A program made the translations under genes and the position numbers. From NCBI RefSeq assembly GCF_002754245.1, contig NZ_PEEX01000001.1:372001-436000 (forward strand): a DNA stretch of 64,000 nt. The letters are read 5' to 3'. Source of the DNA: Chryseobacterium sp. 52 (GTDB lineage Bacteria > Bacteroidota > Bacteroidia > Flavobacteriales > Weeksellaceae). The notes beneath the pieces are model-generated. The model was not told where the DNA came from. It saw nothing but the letters and a program-made list of their open reading frames with translations, and ran no database searches. Below are positions 1-8,021 of the stretch, piece after piece. Each line of letters starts with the position of its first letter. The stretch's first letter is position 1.

Positions 1-69
1 ATTAAAATGGGAAATGACAATGGCTATTGCAGCAAGAAATCGGGTAAAGGTAATCTGACTTATCTTCAT
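1..69 (-). CDS. Acyltransferase 3 family membrane protein (N-terminus only, runs off the window)
   Basis: Reading the minus strand from an ATG at 69 gives an open frame of 23 codons to the window edge, starting MKISQITFTRFLAAIAIV. This matches the usual first helix of membrane O-acyltransferases of the acyltransferase 3 (OafA/YrhL-like) family, with a short basic start, an (L/F)xxxRFLAA motif and an SHF ending where family members have a conserved histidine. Members acetylate or acylate sugars of LPS, capsule or peptidoglycan. It is the outermost visible gene of the glycan locus and lies in the same direction as the methyltransferase at 222-992. Only the N-terminus is visible, so the family call rests on one helix. 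Confidence 0.6.
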   Translation of the reverse strand, partial: MKISQITFTRFLAAIAIVISHFN

Positions 70-221
70 TCATGAAAACTGTTCAACAGTCTTATATGGT
101 TTCAATTAGGTATAAAATATTCAAAGAATCTTAAATAGAATATTTCCCGTCCGGTCATCATCATAAACAGTACTTACAAGCACCGTTAACAATATGAAAC
201 AGAACACTACATTATTTAAAA

Positions 222-992
222 TCACTTGACAAAAACACCGATATACTTTCCTTCATATTCCACTACCGTTGTTTCTATGCTGTTTTTTTCACAGAAATCC
301 TGATAAGCAGAATTATCGCCAATATCGTCACTGATAAAAACTCCGCCTTTCTTCAAGTGCTTATACAACTCTTCATACGCCCACATTCTTCCGTTATAAC
401 TCTTATCTGAGTCATAATGAAGAACATCAAAAACGGAATTTTCAGTAAAAATTTTCGGCAGCGATTCTTTATCTGCAAAACGGAATAATTTCCAGTTGTT
501 TTTTAATTCTTCCGGAACGACATATCCTACATACTGATCACCATCCTGTGCCAGATACGGCATATCAGAACTGTAAAGCGTTCCGTTTCTTTTTGTCAGA
601 GACAGAAGTGAGGCCAGTGATGACCACCCATATGCTACACCTGTTTCCACGACATGCTGCGCATTGGCAAATTCACATGCATAGTAAATCAGCTCCAAAG
701 CTCCGGGACCTCCCATTTTTACAGGACATACCTTTTCACGCTGTTCTGCAGTTCGTAAAACCTCTGCATAATCAGTACGGAAAGCTTCCATTTCAAGCCC
801 AAACAGCTTTGAAATAGCTTCTCTCTGGGAAACAGCCTTTCCTGCAGCCCAGGAATTTGTTTTTTCTTTGCCTTTGAAAGCATTGCCTCTGTTGACTGTA
901 TTTTTAATAATTTTCCGGCCTAGTTCCGGATAAAGATCGGGTCTTTTCAGATACCCTATAAATGTTTTGAGAACCCTTGTTATTTCACTCAC
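222..992 (-). CDS. Class I SAM-dependent methyltransferase
   Basis: 256-residue protein with a Rossmann methyltransferase core: the SAM-binding glycine-rich loop is VVETGVAYGWSS (about residues 112-123), followed by an acidic strand end (YSSDMP), a YDSDKSY stretch and GGVFISDDIG, as in the Methyltransf_24 group of O-antigen and small-molecule O-methyltransferases. The start is GTG at 992; no ATG lies near the N-terminus. A TATTTTTG box at 1012-1019 on this strand sits 19 bases upstream and supports this start. It is divergent from the acetyltransferase at 1098. The neighbouring glycosyltransferases suggest it methylates a glycan or a glycan precursor; the substrate cannot be read from the sequence. 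Confidence 0.8.
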   Translation of the reverse strand: MSEITRVLKTFIGYLKRPDLYPELGRKIIKNTVNRGNAFKGKEKTNSWAAGKAVSQREAISKLFGLEMEAFRTDYAEVLRTAEQREKVCPVKMGGPGALELIYYACEFANAQHVVETGVAYGWSSLASLLSLTKRNGTLYSSDMPYLAQDGDQYVGYVVPEELKNNWKLFRFADKESLPKIFTENSVFDVLHYDSDKSYNGRMWAYEELYKHLKKGGVFISDDIGDNSAYQDFCEKNSIETTVVEYEGKYIGVFVK

Positions 993-1011
993 TGTGTTGT
1001 CTTTAATACCG

Positions 1012-1019
1012 CAAAAATA
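1012..1019 (-). promoter_or_regulatory. Bacteroidota -7 promoter box (TATTTTTG) for the methyltransferase
   Basis: On the minus strand the sequence reads TATTTTTG, a full match to TAnnTTTG, 19 bases before the GTG start at 992. No TTG is found at the expected -33 spacing. Confidence 0.5.
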
Positions 1020-1051
1020 AATATTTTTTTCTCATTTATCTAAAAACAGAT

Positions 1052-1059
1052 TATATTTG
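1052..1059 (+). promoter_or_regulatory. Bacteroidota -7 promoter box (TATATTTG) for the glycan operon
   Basis: TATATTTG matches TAnnTTTG exactly. Its last G is the first base of the GTG at 1059, the longest possible start of the next gene, so translation probably begins at the ATG at 1098, 38 bases downstream. It forms a back-to-back pair with the minus-strand box at 1012-1019. Confidence 0.5.
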
Positions 1060-1097
1060 TGAGACTCAAATGGAATGAAAAAAATAAAAGCCTCACT

Positions 1098-1640
1098 ATG
1101 TTCTACAATTTTTTCGAAAAAATCTACAGAAAGCAGCAGCTTTCTATCCTGAAGAAAAATCCTAAAGTATTTTTTGAAAATATCAGACTCGGTGTAGGCG
1201 GCCGCTTCGTCCTCGATAAGGATATAAAAAAAGTGAGCATCGGAAAGTCTGTGGAATTTAGAAACTACACGTGTATTCTGGTTACGAAAGAAGCAACCTT
1301 AGAAATAGGTGATCGTTTTTTTATGAACAATTTCTGCTCGATCAATTGCCTTGAACATATCTCAATTGGTGAAAACACGTTATTTGGTGAAAATGTCAGA
1401 CTTTATGATCATAACCACGCCTATGAGACTTCTCCGGTATTCAAAATCCATTCAGCACAATTTACAAAAGCTCCGATAAAAATAGGAAGCAACTGCTGGC
1501 TTGGCAGTAATGTGACCGTACTGAAAGGGGTAACGATTGGTGACAACTGTATCATCGGGGCCGGATGTACCATTTATAAAGATATTCCTGCCAACACACA
1601 GGTTGTCAATAAACAAAATTTAGTATTCAATTCTCTTTAA
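1098..1640 (+). CDS. Left-handed beta-helix acyltransferase (hexapeptide repeat, sugar O-acetyltransferase type)
   Basis: 180-residue protein with hexapeptide repeats. An early coil (LEIGDRFFMNNFCSI, ISIGENTLFGENV) leads to a loop containing YDHNHAYE, the conserved His-rich loop of maltose/nodulation-type acetyltransferases. The closing coils are IKIGSNCWLGSNVTVLKGVTIG and DNCIIGAGCTIYKDIP. Such enzymes transfer acetyl groups from acetyl-CoA to sugars. The ATG at 1098 is preferred over GTG 1059 because the latter overlaps the promoter box. It is the first gene of a plus-strand run with two glycosyltransferases, and the next ATG follows 6 bases after its stop. The acceptor sugar is unknown. 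Confidence 0.8.
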   Translation: MFYNFFEKIYRKQQLSILKKNPKVFFENIRLGVGGRFVLDKDIKKVSIGKSVEFRNYTCILVTKEATLEIGDRFFMNNFCSINCLEHISIGENTLFGENVRLYDHNHAYETSPVFKIHSAQFTKAPIKIGSNCWLGSNVTVLKGVTIGDNCIIGAGCTIYKDIPANTQVVNKQNLVFNSL

Positions 1641-1646
1641 ATTCAG

Positions 1647-2486
1647 ATGAAATTTTCAATACTTATCGCTCATTATAATAATGCAGTCCTCTTCAGAGAC
1701 TGTTACAGGTCATTACTTGCACAGACCTACCAAAATTGGGAAGCTGTCATTCTTGATGATGCCTCTTCTGAAGAAGAAAAAGAACAGATCAAAACCATTA
1801 TTGCAGAAGATGAGCGGTTTAAATTTTTCGAAAATGAAAAAAACTCCGGTGTCGGTGTTACCAAAAGTAAACTCATTGACTTAGCTTCCGGAGACATCTG
1901 TGGTTTTGTAGATCCGGACGATGCTATTCTGCCTGAAGCTCTTGAAAAAGCAGTCGATATATTTACGCGGAAAAAGAATGTAGTCCTGGCGTATTCACGG
2001 TTTATGAGCTGCGATAAAGATCTTAAACCTGTTGCTCCTTTTAAGTCTGCCATGCAGGTTCAGAATAAAGATCCGTATTTTTTTAATTACCCTATTCAGA
2101 TCGCCCATTTTGTAACATTCAGAAAGGATATTTATGAGCAGACTGAAAAAATGAATCAGAATTTAAAAATATCCGAGGATCAGGATCTGTACTTAAAAAT
2201 GTATGAAAAAGGGGATGTCTACTTCATTGATGAGACTAATTATCTTTACAGAACCCATACCGGTGGTATTTCCCAGAACGAAAATAAATCAAAATCCTAC
2301 GAGTATTTTGCCCAGGTTGTTTTCAATGCGATGAAGAGAAGAAACATCAAAAGCATCAACGGAATGAAAGTTCCCGAAAACTATACTGATCAACAGGAAA
2401 TTTTCAAACTTTTGGAATACCAGAATTCAATTCCATATAGGATAAAAAGAAAAATCTCCATTACTTTACAAAAACTTTTCAGGTAA
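1647..2486 (+). CDS. Glycosyltransferase family 2
   Basis: 279-residue GT-A fold glycosyltransferase. The N-terminal strand is FSILIAHYNN, then ILDDAS at residues 35-40 for the nucleotide, the metal-binding DPDD at residues 89-92 and the distal acidic EDQD near residue 178, all usual for inverting GT2 enzymes. There are no membrane segments, so it should work at the cytoplasmic face on an undecaprenyl-linked or nucleotide-sugar intermediate. Its stop overlaps the start of the next gene (TAATG), which indicates translational coupling. The sugar donor and acceptor cannot be deduced. Confidence 0.9.
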   Translation: MKFSILIAHYNNAVLFRDCYRSLLAQTYQNWEAVILDDASSEEEKEQIKTIIAEDERFKFFENEKNSGVGVTKSKLIDLASGDICGFVDPDDAILPEALEKAVDIFTRKKNVVLAYSRFMSCDKDLKPVAPFKSAMQVQNKDPYFFNYPIQIAHFVTFRKDIYEQTEKMNQNLKISEDQDLYLKMYEKGDVYFIDETNYLYRTHTGGISQNENKSKSYEYFAQVVFNAMKRRNIKSINGMKVPENYTDQQEIFKLLEYQNSIPYRIKRKISITLQKLFR

Positions 2487-3652
2487 TGTCAGCAGAAAAT
2501 CAGAAAATCAAAGTCCTTTTCAGGCACCGTTCCATGGAAATGGGTGGTGTAGAAAAAGTGATCCTCAGCATCCTCCATAATCTTGATCCTGAGAAATTTG
2601 ACATTACGGTTTGCCTGAATCTGAACCAGGGTGAACTGAGAAATGAATTCCCGGAACATGTCAACAAAATCTATTTTACTGACGGAAAGGAAGATTTCTC
2701 CAGAAATCCTTTGATCCACAGGCTGCAGCTAGTCCGCCGGAGACTGAAATTGTCCCGGGCCCTGAAAGATCATACCATCTCAGACCGTCTTTTAGGAAAT
2801 AAAAAGTTTGATATCGAGATTGCCCCTACGTATTCTGCCTTTTCATCGGTCATCAATTCCAGCAATACATCTTCCAAGAAAATAGGATGGTTTCACTCTG
2901 AAATTAACGTTCCAACGCTACAGCCTTTGGTTCCCGACATTCTTGAAAATTTTCCGCAATTTGACCATATGATCTATTGTTCACAGAAGATCAAGGATCT
3001 GATGCACAAATATTATCCGCAATTACAATATCCCGGTGAAAGTGTGGTGATTAATGCGATTCCTATTGACGAAATCAAAAAAAAGGCACAAGAAAAAATA
3101 GAACCTCTTCCTGAAGGCCCTGTTTTTGTTTCTGTGGGACGTCTTCATAACAGAAAAGGATATCACAAACTGATTGATGCCCACAAAAGGCTAATTGATG
3201 AAGGATTCCAACACAGCATTATCGTGGTGGGAAGCGGTGAAGAAATGAAAAACCTTACCGATCAGATCCGCATGAATAAAGTTCAGGATACTTTTATTTT
3301 AAGTGGGAACAGAATGAACCCTTATCCGTATGTCAAAAATGCAGATTTTTTCATTCTGCCTTCAGAATCTGAAGCATGGCCATTAGTCATTGCAGAAGCA
3401 TTAATACTTCAGAAACCCATTATTGCTACTGATACAGGAGATGTGGGAGTGATGATCAAAGACAGGGAAACCGGCTACCTCATCAATTATGAAACTGACG
3501 AGATGTATTCAGCTATGAAAACTTTTCTAACAGATCCTGAGCTTATTGCCCAAATTAAGAAAAACCTGGAAACCATAGAAGACCAGTTTGACAATCAGAA
3601 AATATTTGATACCGTAGAGGGGATTCTTGAGGATCTTCACCAAAAAAATTAA
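2486..3652 (+). CDS. Glycosyltransferase family 4 (GT-B)
   Basis: 388-residue retaining GT4 enzyme. The N-terminal domain has the MGGVEKVILSIL motif that contacts the acceptor and phosphate. The C-terminal domain opens with FVSVGRLHNRKG and contains the E-x7-E motif SESEAWPLVIAEAL that binds the nucleotide-sugar. Its ATG shares one base with the preceding stop. It resembles the GT4 at 6307-7458 over its length (GG(V/A)EKV, NPYPYVKNADFF versus NPYPYLKKADFY), so the two are probably paralogues adding successive residues. Its stop codon shares the TTAA at 3649-3652 with the convergent reductase gene. Confidence 0.9.
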   Translation: MSAENQKIKVLFRHRSMEMGGVEKVILSILHNLDPEKFDITVCLNLNQGELRNEFPEHVNKIYFTDGKEDFSRNPLIHRLQLVRRRLKLSRALKDHTISDRLLGNKKFDIEIAPTYSAFSSVINSSNTSSKKIGWFHSEINVPTLQPLVPDILENFPQFDHMIYCSQKIKDLMHKYYPQLQYPGESVVINAIPIDEIKKKAQEKIEPLPEGPVFVSVGRLHNRKGYHKLIDAHKRLIDEGFQHSIIVVGSGEEMKNLTDQIRMNKVQDTFILSGNRMNPYPYVKNADFFILPSESEAWPLVIAEALILQKPIIATDTGDVGVMIKDRETGYLINYETDEMYSAMKTFLTDPELIAQIKKNLETIEDQFDNQKIFDTVEGILEDLHQKN

Positions 3653-4407
3653 TGAGCGGAATATCCTCCGTCTACCACCAGATTTGATCCGGTTATCCAT
3701 TTTGAAGCATCTGAAAGCAAGAAAATACAAGCATTTGCTACGTCTTCCGGCTGTCCGATTCCCAGCGGATGCTTTTTAAGAACCTCTTCCGCTGCATCTT
3801 CACCAATATTTTCAAACATTTTTTCCAATATCGGGGTATTCACCATTGCAGGGCTCACACTATTGACCCTGATACCGCTTCTTGAAAGTTCCATGGCAAG
3901 AGAACGCGCTCCTGAAACTACGGCTCCTTTACTTGCTGAATAGGCAGCCTTCCCTATTTCGCCCACCATGCCTGCTACTGAGGAAATAAAGACAAAACTA
4001 GAATTTTCGTTTTTATATTTTTTAAGGGATAAAATCTTTGCTATTTCAAAACCGGAGATCACATTCACCGCAAAAATATCGGCATACAGCTGAGGAGTAT
4101 GCTTCTTCAGCGGAAGCGTTTTTTCTATTCCAGCACAATGGATGAATCCAGAGATCTTTCCTAAAACAGATACCTTTTCAGCAATTAGATCTTCAAGATT
4201 TTCAGCATGGGTTATATCTGCAATAATAGCTTGTGCTTTGGTATCCGGAGCTAACATAGATATTGTTTTCGCCAGCTCTTCTTCGTTTCTTGCGATAAGA
4301 ATAAGACTGGCTCCGCCCTTGCTGCATTCTACAGAACAGCTCCTCCCGATTCCGGAAGAAGCCCCTGTAATAAGAATTGTTTTATCTTTTAAAGAAAACT
4401 GATTCAT
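3649..4407 (-). CDS. Short-chain dehydrogenase/reductase, FabG-like
   Basis: 252-residue classical SDR: NAD(P)-binding TGASSGIG at residues 14-21, the HCAG motif, the active-site serine in FISSVAG and YSASK around residue 155. The C-terminal PEDVANACIFLLSDASKWITGSNLVVDGG is typical of 3-oxoacyl-ACP reductases. It is the last gene of a minus-strand operon after a ketosynthase III and an acyl carrier protein, and its ATG overlaps the carrier-protein stop by one base. Context suggests it reduces a beta-ketoacyl-ACP made by the ketosynthase, giving a 3-hydroxyacyl group. This is an inference: SDRs in glycan loci can also act on nucleotide sugars. Confidence 0.85.
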   Translation of the reverse strand: MNQFSLKDKTILITGASSGIGRSCSVECSKGGASLILIARNEEELAKTISMLAPDTKAQAIIADITHAENLEDLIAEKVSVLGKISGFIHCAGIEKTLPLKKHTPQLYADIFAVNVISGFEIAKILSLKKYKNENSSFVFISSVAGMVGEIGKAAYSASKGAVVSGARSLAMELSRSGIRVNSVSPAMVNTPILEKMFENIGEDAAEEVLKKHPLGIGQPEDVANACIFLLSDASKWITGSNLVVDGGYSAH

Positions 4408-4640
4408 TAATCCTCGAAGTTTTCTTTACCAATAGCATTCATCAAATCAGAAATAGTCTCTATATCTTTAAAGTGCTTTGTATCAATTTTTTTATCAAAA
4501 TGCTCATCAACAAATGCAATTACGGAAAGCAGACTGATAGAGTCATAGCTTTCAAGCTCCTTCAATTTCGTTTCAATGGTAAGCGTTTCATCTTCTTCTA
4601 ATTCTTCCTGTAGTTTTTCTAAAAAAACGGATGTCTTCAT
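4407..4640 (-). CDS. Acyl carrier protein
   Basis: 77-residue acidic, helical carrier protein. The phosphopantetheine site is the serine of YDSISLLSVIAFVDEHF, a DSI variant of the common DSL, near residue 34. The following helix and the TISDLMNAI segment fit the ACP fold. It lies 32 bases after the ketosynthase III gene and overlaps the SDR start (TAATG), so the three form one transcription unit. Its position in a glycan locus rather than a fatty-acid operon suggests a specialised carrier that hands an acyl group to one of the nearby acyltransferases. Confidence 0.88.
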   Translation of the reverse strand: MKTSVFLEKLQEELEEDETLTIETKLKELESYDSISLLSVIAFVDEHFDKKIDTKHFKDIETISDLMNAIGKENFED

Positions 4641-4672
4641 ATATTTTTTATTTTATGACTTTATATTACTGT

Positions 4673-5647
4673 TTATATATCTAATACGGTTGCTCCCCAT
4701 GAATATCCTACTCCAAACCCGGCCATCAACACACGGTCTCCTTCTTTCAATATCCCTTGATCCATCATATTTTTCAAGGCAATCGGAATGGTTGCAGACA
4801 CTGTATTTCCGGTATTCTCCATGTTAATATAGAACTTTTCTGCCGGTATTTTTGTTTTTTTTCTTAAATAATTCAGCATAAAGGAATTGGCCTGGTGAAA
4901 AACAAAATGATCAATATCATCCATCGTTAAACCATTGGTTTCCAAAGTTTCTTTTACCAGCCCTGGAATATTTTCAATGGTAAAATTGAAAATTTCGGGG
5001 CCGTTCATATAAAGATTTTCAGGCTCAAAATCATTTTCAGGATTAAGTTCAAAATCTGTTCTGAAAGCACCTTTCTTTACAATAAGATTCTCAGCTCCCT
5101 TTCCGTCTGTCCCCAGACAGAACTGATATTCTTTGGCATTTTCATCTTTTTCTACAATCACAGAAGCTGAAGCATCCCCGAATATACTTCGGTTGGCTTT
5201 ATCTTTTGGATTGATATGCTTGGTATATGTTTCCGATGTGATCAGTAAAATACTTTTTGCAATCCCGGACATGATTAATCCTTTAGCAAAAGCCAGTCCA
5301 TATACAAAACCGGAGCATCCCAGATTAAAATCTATTGCTCCAATATTTGTTCTTAACCCCAGTCTGTCCTGAAGAATACATGCGGTGGTAGGAAGAAAAT
5401 AATCAGGGCTTTGCGTGCAGAAGAGAATAAAATCTACTTTATTCCGGTCATAATTTTCGAAAACTTTTTCTGAAGACCTTACAGCAAGTTCCAGTACGGT
5501 CTCGCTGTCTGAAGAAATATGGCGCTGTCTGATGCCTACTTTCTCATGAATTCTATCGGAACTCCATTCTGGGAATTCTTTCTCAAGATCCTCATTTGTA
5601 AGAATCTGCTCGGGCAAATAATATTCTATTTTGGAAACTTTTATCAT
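4673..5647 (-). CDS. 3-oxoacyl-ACP synthase III (KAS III / FabH-like)
   Basis: 324-residue condensing enzyme with the full catalytic triad: cysteine 111 in NLGCSGFVYG, histidine in FVFHQAN and asparagine in NTGNTVSA. It also has the C-terminal GFGVGYSWGA strand. Length is normal for FabH. The start at 5647 (MIKVSKIEYYLPE) is chosen because a longer frame from 5668 would begin inside the TACTTTTG box at 5666-5673. KAS III enzymes join an acyl-CoA to malonyl-ACP, or act as acyl-transfer enzymes in secondary pathways. As head of a KAS III-ACP-SDR operon it likely makes a short hydroxyacyl or ketoacyl chain for sugar decoration; the housekeeping fabH is expected elsewhere in the genome. Confidence 0.88.
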   Translation of the reverse strand: MIKVSKIEYYLPEQILTNEDLEKEFPEWSSDRIHEKVGIRQRHISSDSETVLELAVRSSEKVFENYDRNKVDFILFCTQSPDYFLPTTACILQDRLGLRTNIGAIDFNLGCSGFVYGLAFAKGLIMSGIAKSILLITSETYTKHINPKDKANRSIFGDASASVIVEKDENAKEYQFCLGTDGKGAENLIVKKGAFRTDFELNPENDFEPENLYMNGPEIFNFTIENIPGLVKETLETNGLTMDDIDHFVFHQANSFMLNYLRKKTKIPAEKFYINMENTGNTVSATIPIALKNMMDQGILKEGDRVLMAGFGVGYSWGATVLDI

Positions 5648-5665
5648 ATAAATTCTTTTTCTTTG

Positions 5666-5673
5666 CAAAAGTA
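5666..5673 (-). promoter_or_regulatory. -7 promoter box (TACTTTTG) for the KAS III-ACP-SDR operon
   Basis: A full TAnnTTTG match on the minus strand, 18 bases before the ATG at 5647. The opposite strand carries a near match (TTTCTTTG, 5658-5665) pointing toward the gene at 5692, so this 45-base gap may hold two divergent promoters. Confidence 0.5.
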
Positions 5674-5691
5674 AAAAACAAATTTACAATA

Positions 5692-6261
5692 ATGATCTTC
5701 ATATTCAGAATCGTACTAAAAATACATTCCGTCTATCATGCTTTTCTCAATAAGGCGAACCTTGAGGCGGCAAAAACCCGCGGCATGAAGGTCGGGAAAA
5801 ATTTCAATATGCCGGACAAAATTTATTTTGGAACGGAACCTTACCTGATAGAAATCGGGGACGATGTGAATATTGCAGCCAGTGTAAGGTTTGTGAATCA
5901 CGGTGGTACCACTACTCTTCTAAGAAAGCTTCCGGGCTATGAAGATGCGAGGATTTTCGGCAGAATAAAAATTGGAAACAACACGACCATTGGAATCAAT
6001 TGTGTTATTACCCATGAGGTACAGATTGGAAACAACTGTATTTTGGGAGCTAATTCTGTTTTGTCCCAATCTATGCCTGACAATACAGTATTCATAGGAA
6101 ATCCTGCTCAGTTTCTCTGCACAATAGAGGATTACGGGGACATTGTTTTAAAAAGCAGCCCGGAATATCCGAGAGAACTGGAAAAAGAAAGAAAAAAACT
6201 GGATGAATATATTAAGGCCAACCTCCCTTATAAATTTAAAAAAGCCAGAAGAATCAAATAA
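5692..6261 (+). CDS. Left-handed beta-helix acyltransferase
   Basis: 189-residue hexapeptide-repeat protein. The repeats include YLIEIGDDVNIAASV, the histidine-bearing FVNHGG, IKIGNNTTIGINCVI and VQIGNNCILGANSVLSQSMP, followed by FIGNPAQFL, the usual closing motif of galactoside/serine-type O-acetyltransferases. The C-terminal tail is basic and charged. It is divergent from the KAS III operon and stands 45 bases before the second GT4. It is a candidate user of acetyl-CoA or of the acyl-ACP made next door; substrate unknown. Confidence 0.8.
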   Translation: MIFIFRIVLKIHSVYHAFLNKANLEAAKTRGMKVGKNFNMPDKIYFGTEPYLIEIGDDVNIAASVRFVNHGGTTTLLRKLPGYEDARIFGRIKIGNNTTIGINCVITHEVQIGNNCILGANSVLSQSMPDNTVFIGNPAQFLCTIEDYGDIVLKSSPEYPRELEKERKKLDEYIKANLPYKFKKARRIK

Positions 6262-6306
6262 ACACAGAGTCTGAAAAAATTTATTCGCGTTATTAATTAA
6301 CATTCT

Positions 6307-7458
6307 ATGTCCCAAAAGAAAAAAATACTGATCAGAATAGGCTCGCTCCGTCATGGAGGCGCAGAAAAAGTTCTTATCAATTTTCTCAAAAACCTTCCGG
6401 AAGACAAATACGAAATTGATTTATTGATCAATCTTTATACAGGAATGTACATCAAAGAGGTTCCGTCATGGGTAAATCTTCATTATCTGCTGAAGGGCGA
6501 AATGATTACAACCAACAGGCCTCACGAAATTCCGGTAAAAGCATTCAGAGTGCTTTATCAAAAAATGTTTCTCTGGTTTCCTCCTCTTCTTTATAAGTTT
6601 GTTTTAAAGAACAAAAAATATGATGTAGAAATAGGGGCTATTCATGGGATGTACAGGGAACTCTTATCCAGTCCGCAAAAGGATTCAAAAAAAATCATCT
6701 GGATTCAGAACGATATTTTCAACCTGAAAGAATATACTCCGGAGGTCATCCGACAGCTTTTCAAATTCGACAGAATACTGGTTATTTCCAATAAACTGAA
6801 AGAGGAGATGCAGAAGGTTGCTCAAAACGACAGAGAAAAACAGGCTGTTGTTAAAATTTTTAACCCGATCGATAAAGAAGATACATTAAAAAAGGCGAAC
6901 ACAGTCATTGACGATTATCCCTTTCCGGATGATATCCCTACTTTTATCACCATTGGAACGGTTTATCCGCAGAAAGGGTACGACAGGCTTCTGGATGTTC
7001 ATAAAAAACTGATCGATGAGGGATTGAAACACCAGATCATCATCATCGGGGATGGTTTTGAATTTGAAAAAACTCAAACGAAACTAAACGATTTAGGACT
7101 TCAGGAAACTGTAAAAATGCTGGGCTTCAGGAGCAATCCATACCCTTATTTGAAAAAGGCAGACTTTTATGTAATGTCTTCCAGGCATGAGGGCTTTCCT
7201 ACCATTATTGCAGAAGCATTGATTTTGAATAAACCGGTTGTATCGACAGATGTTTCAGGAATAAAAGATCTTCTTCAGCAAGGAAAATTAGGAATCATTA
7301 CTCCCAATTCAGAAGACGGAATCTACGAGGGAATGAAAAAATTTCTGACCGATCAGGAAACTGCAGGCCATTATGAAAAAGAAATTGCCAGCGCTGACCT
7401 GCCTTTTGTACTGGAGAAATCTGTGGCACAGCTTCAGGAAATCATTGACGAATTATAA
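6307..7458 (+). CDS. Glycosyltransferase family 4 (GT-B)
   Basis: 383-residue GT4: N-terminal LRHGGAEKVLINFL, interdomain FITIGTVYPQKG, and the E-x7-E nucleotide-sugar motif SSRHEGFPTIIAEAL. It is a likely paralogue of the enzyme at 2486-3652. It is followed after 11 bases by a CysE-like acetyltransferase, so both are probably co-transcribed. It should build one linkage of the same surface polysaccharide as the other glycosyltransferases; donor and linkage cannot be read from the sequence. Confidence 0.9.
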   Translation: MSQKKKILIRIGSLRHGGAEKVLINFLKNLPEDKYEIDLLINLYTGMYIKEVPSWVNLHYLLKGEMITTNRPHEIPVKAFRVLYQKMFLWFPPLLYKFVLKNKKYDVEIGAIHGMYRELLSSPQKDSKKIIWIQNDIFNLKEYTPEVIRQLFKFDRILVISNKLKEEMQKVAQNDREKQAVVKIFNPIDKEDTLKKANTVIDDYPFPDDIPTFITIGTVYPQKGYDRLLDVHKKLIDEGLKHQIIIIGDGFEFEKTQTKLNDLGLQETVKMLGFRSNPYPYLKKADFYVMSSRHEGFPTIIAEALILNKPVVSTDVSGIKDLLQQGKLGIITPNSEDGIYEGMKKFLTDQETAGHYEKEIASADLPFVLEKSVAQLQEIIDEL

Positions 7459-7469
7459 ATAGTGTAAAA

Positions 7470-8021
7470 ATGGGTTATACAGTCATACAAAAAGATTTTT
7501 ACAGGGAAAGCGGGAAATGGCTCTCTTCATTTGAGATCTGGAAAAAATGTATCAATCCGAACCTGCATTTTATTTATATTTTGAGAAAGACTCAGCAACA
7601 TCACAGGAAACCTGTTTTGGGGGTATTCTGGAAACTGGTTCTCAGGCATTATCAAATAAAATATGGCTATCAGATTTATCCGGAAACCGAAATTGGAGAA
7701 GGTTTTTATTTAGGACACTGGGGAAGCTTAGTCATCAATCCTAAGGCTAAAATCGGGAAAAACTGTAATATTGCACAAGGGGTCACTATTGGTCAGCAGA
7801 ACCGTGGCAAGCTTCAGGGTTTTCCTACCATCAGTGATGAAGTATGGATTGGAGCCAATGCTGTTATTGTAGGAGGGATTACTATTGGAAACAACGTATT
7901 GATTGCTCCTAATTCCTATGTTAATTTTGATGTCCCTGCTAATTCTCTGGTTGTGGGAAATCCGGGAATCATTTACCCAAGCGAAAGAGCGACAGAAGCT
8001 TACATCAACCATACGGTCTGA
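7470..8021 (+). CDS. Serine-acetyltransferase-like hexapeptide acyltransferase
   Basis: 183-residue protein with an N-terminal helical part (to about residue 70) and a C-terminal beta-helix. Coils include EIGEGFYLGHWGSLVINPKAKIG, CNIAQGVTIG, then TISDEVWIGANAVIVGG and ITIGNNVLIAPNSYV, ending VVGNPG. This layout is shared by serine O-acetyltransferase and by polysaccharide acetyltransferases of the same fold. The position at the end of a glycosyltransferase operon, 11 bases after the GT4, argues for sugar or glycan acetylation rather than cysteine synthesis. The active-site region reads GHW where CysE usually has H followed by a small residue. Confidence 0.75.
   Translation: MGYTVIQKDFYRESGKWLSSFEIWKKCINPNLHFIYILRKTQQHHRKPVLGVFWKLVLRHYQIKYGYQIYPETEIGEGFYLGHWGSLVINPKAKIGKNCNIAQGVTIGQQNRGKLQGFPTISDEVWIGANAVIVGGITIGNNVLIAPNSYVNFDVPANSLVVGNPGIIYPSERATEAYINHTV

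Noticed and set aside
7470..8021. Cysteine biosynthesis serine acetyltransferase (cysE)
   Set aside because: The fold fits, but the gene ends a glycosyltransferase operon and no cysK or sulfur gene is nearby; kept as a glycan acyltransferase candidate.
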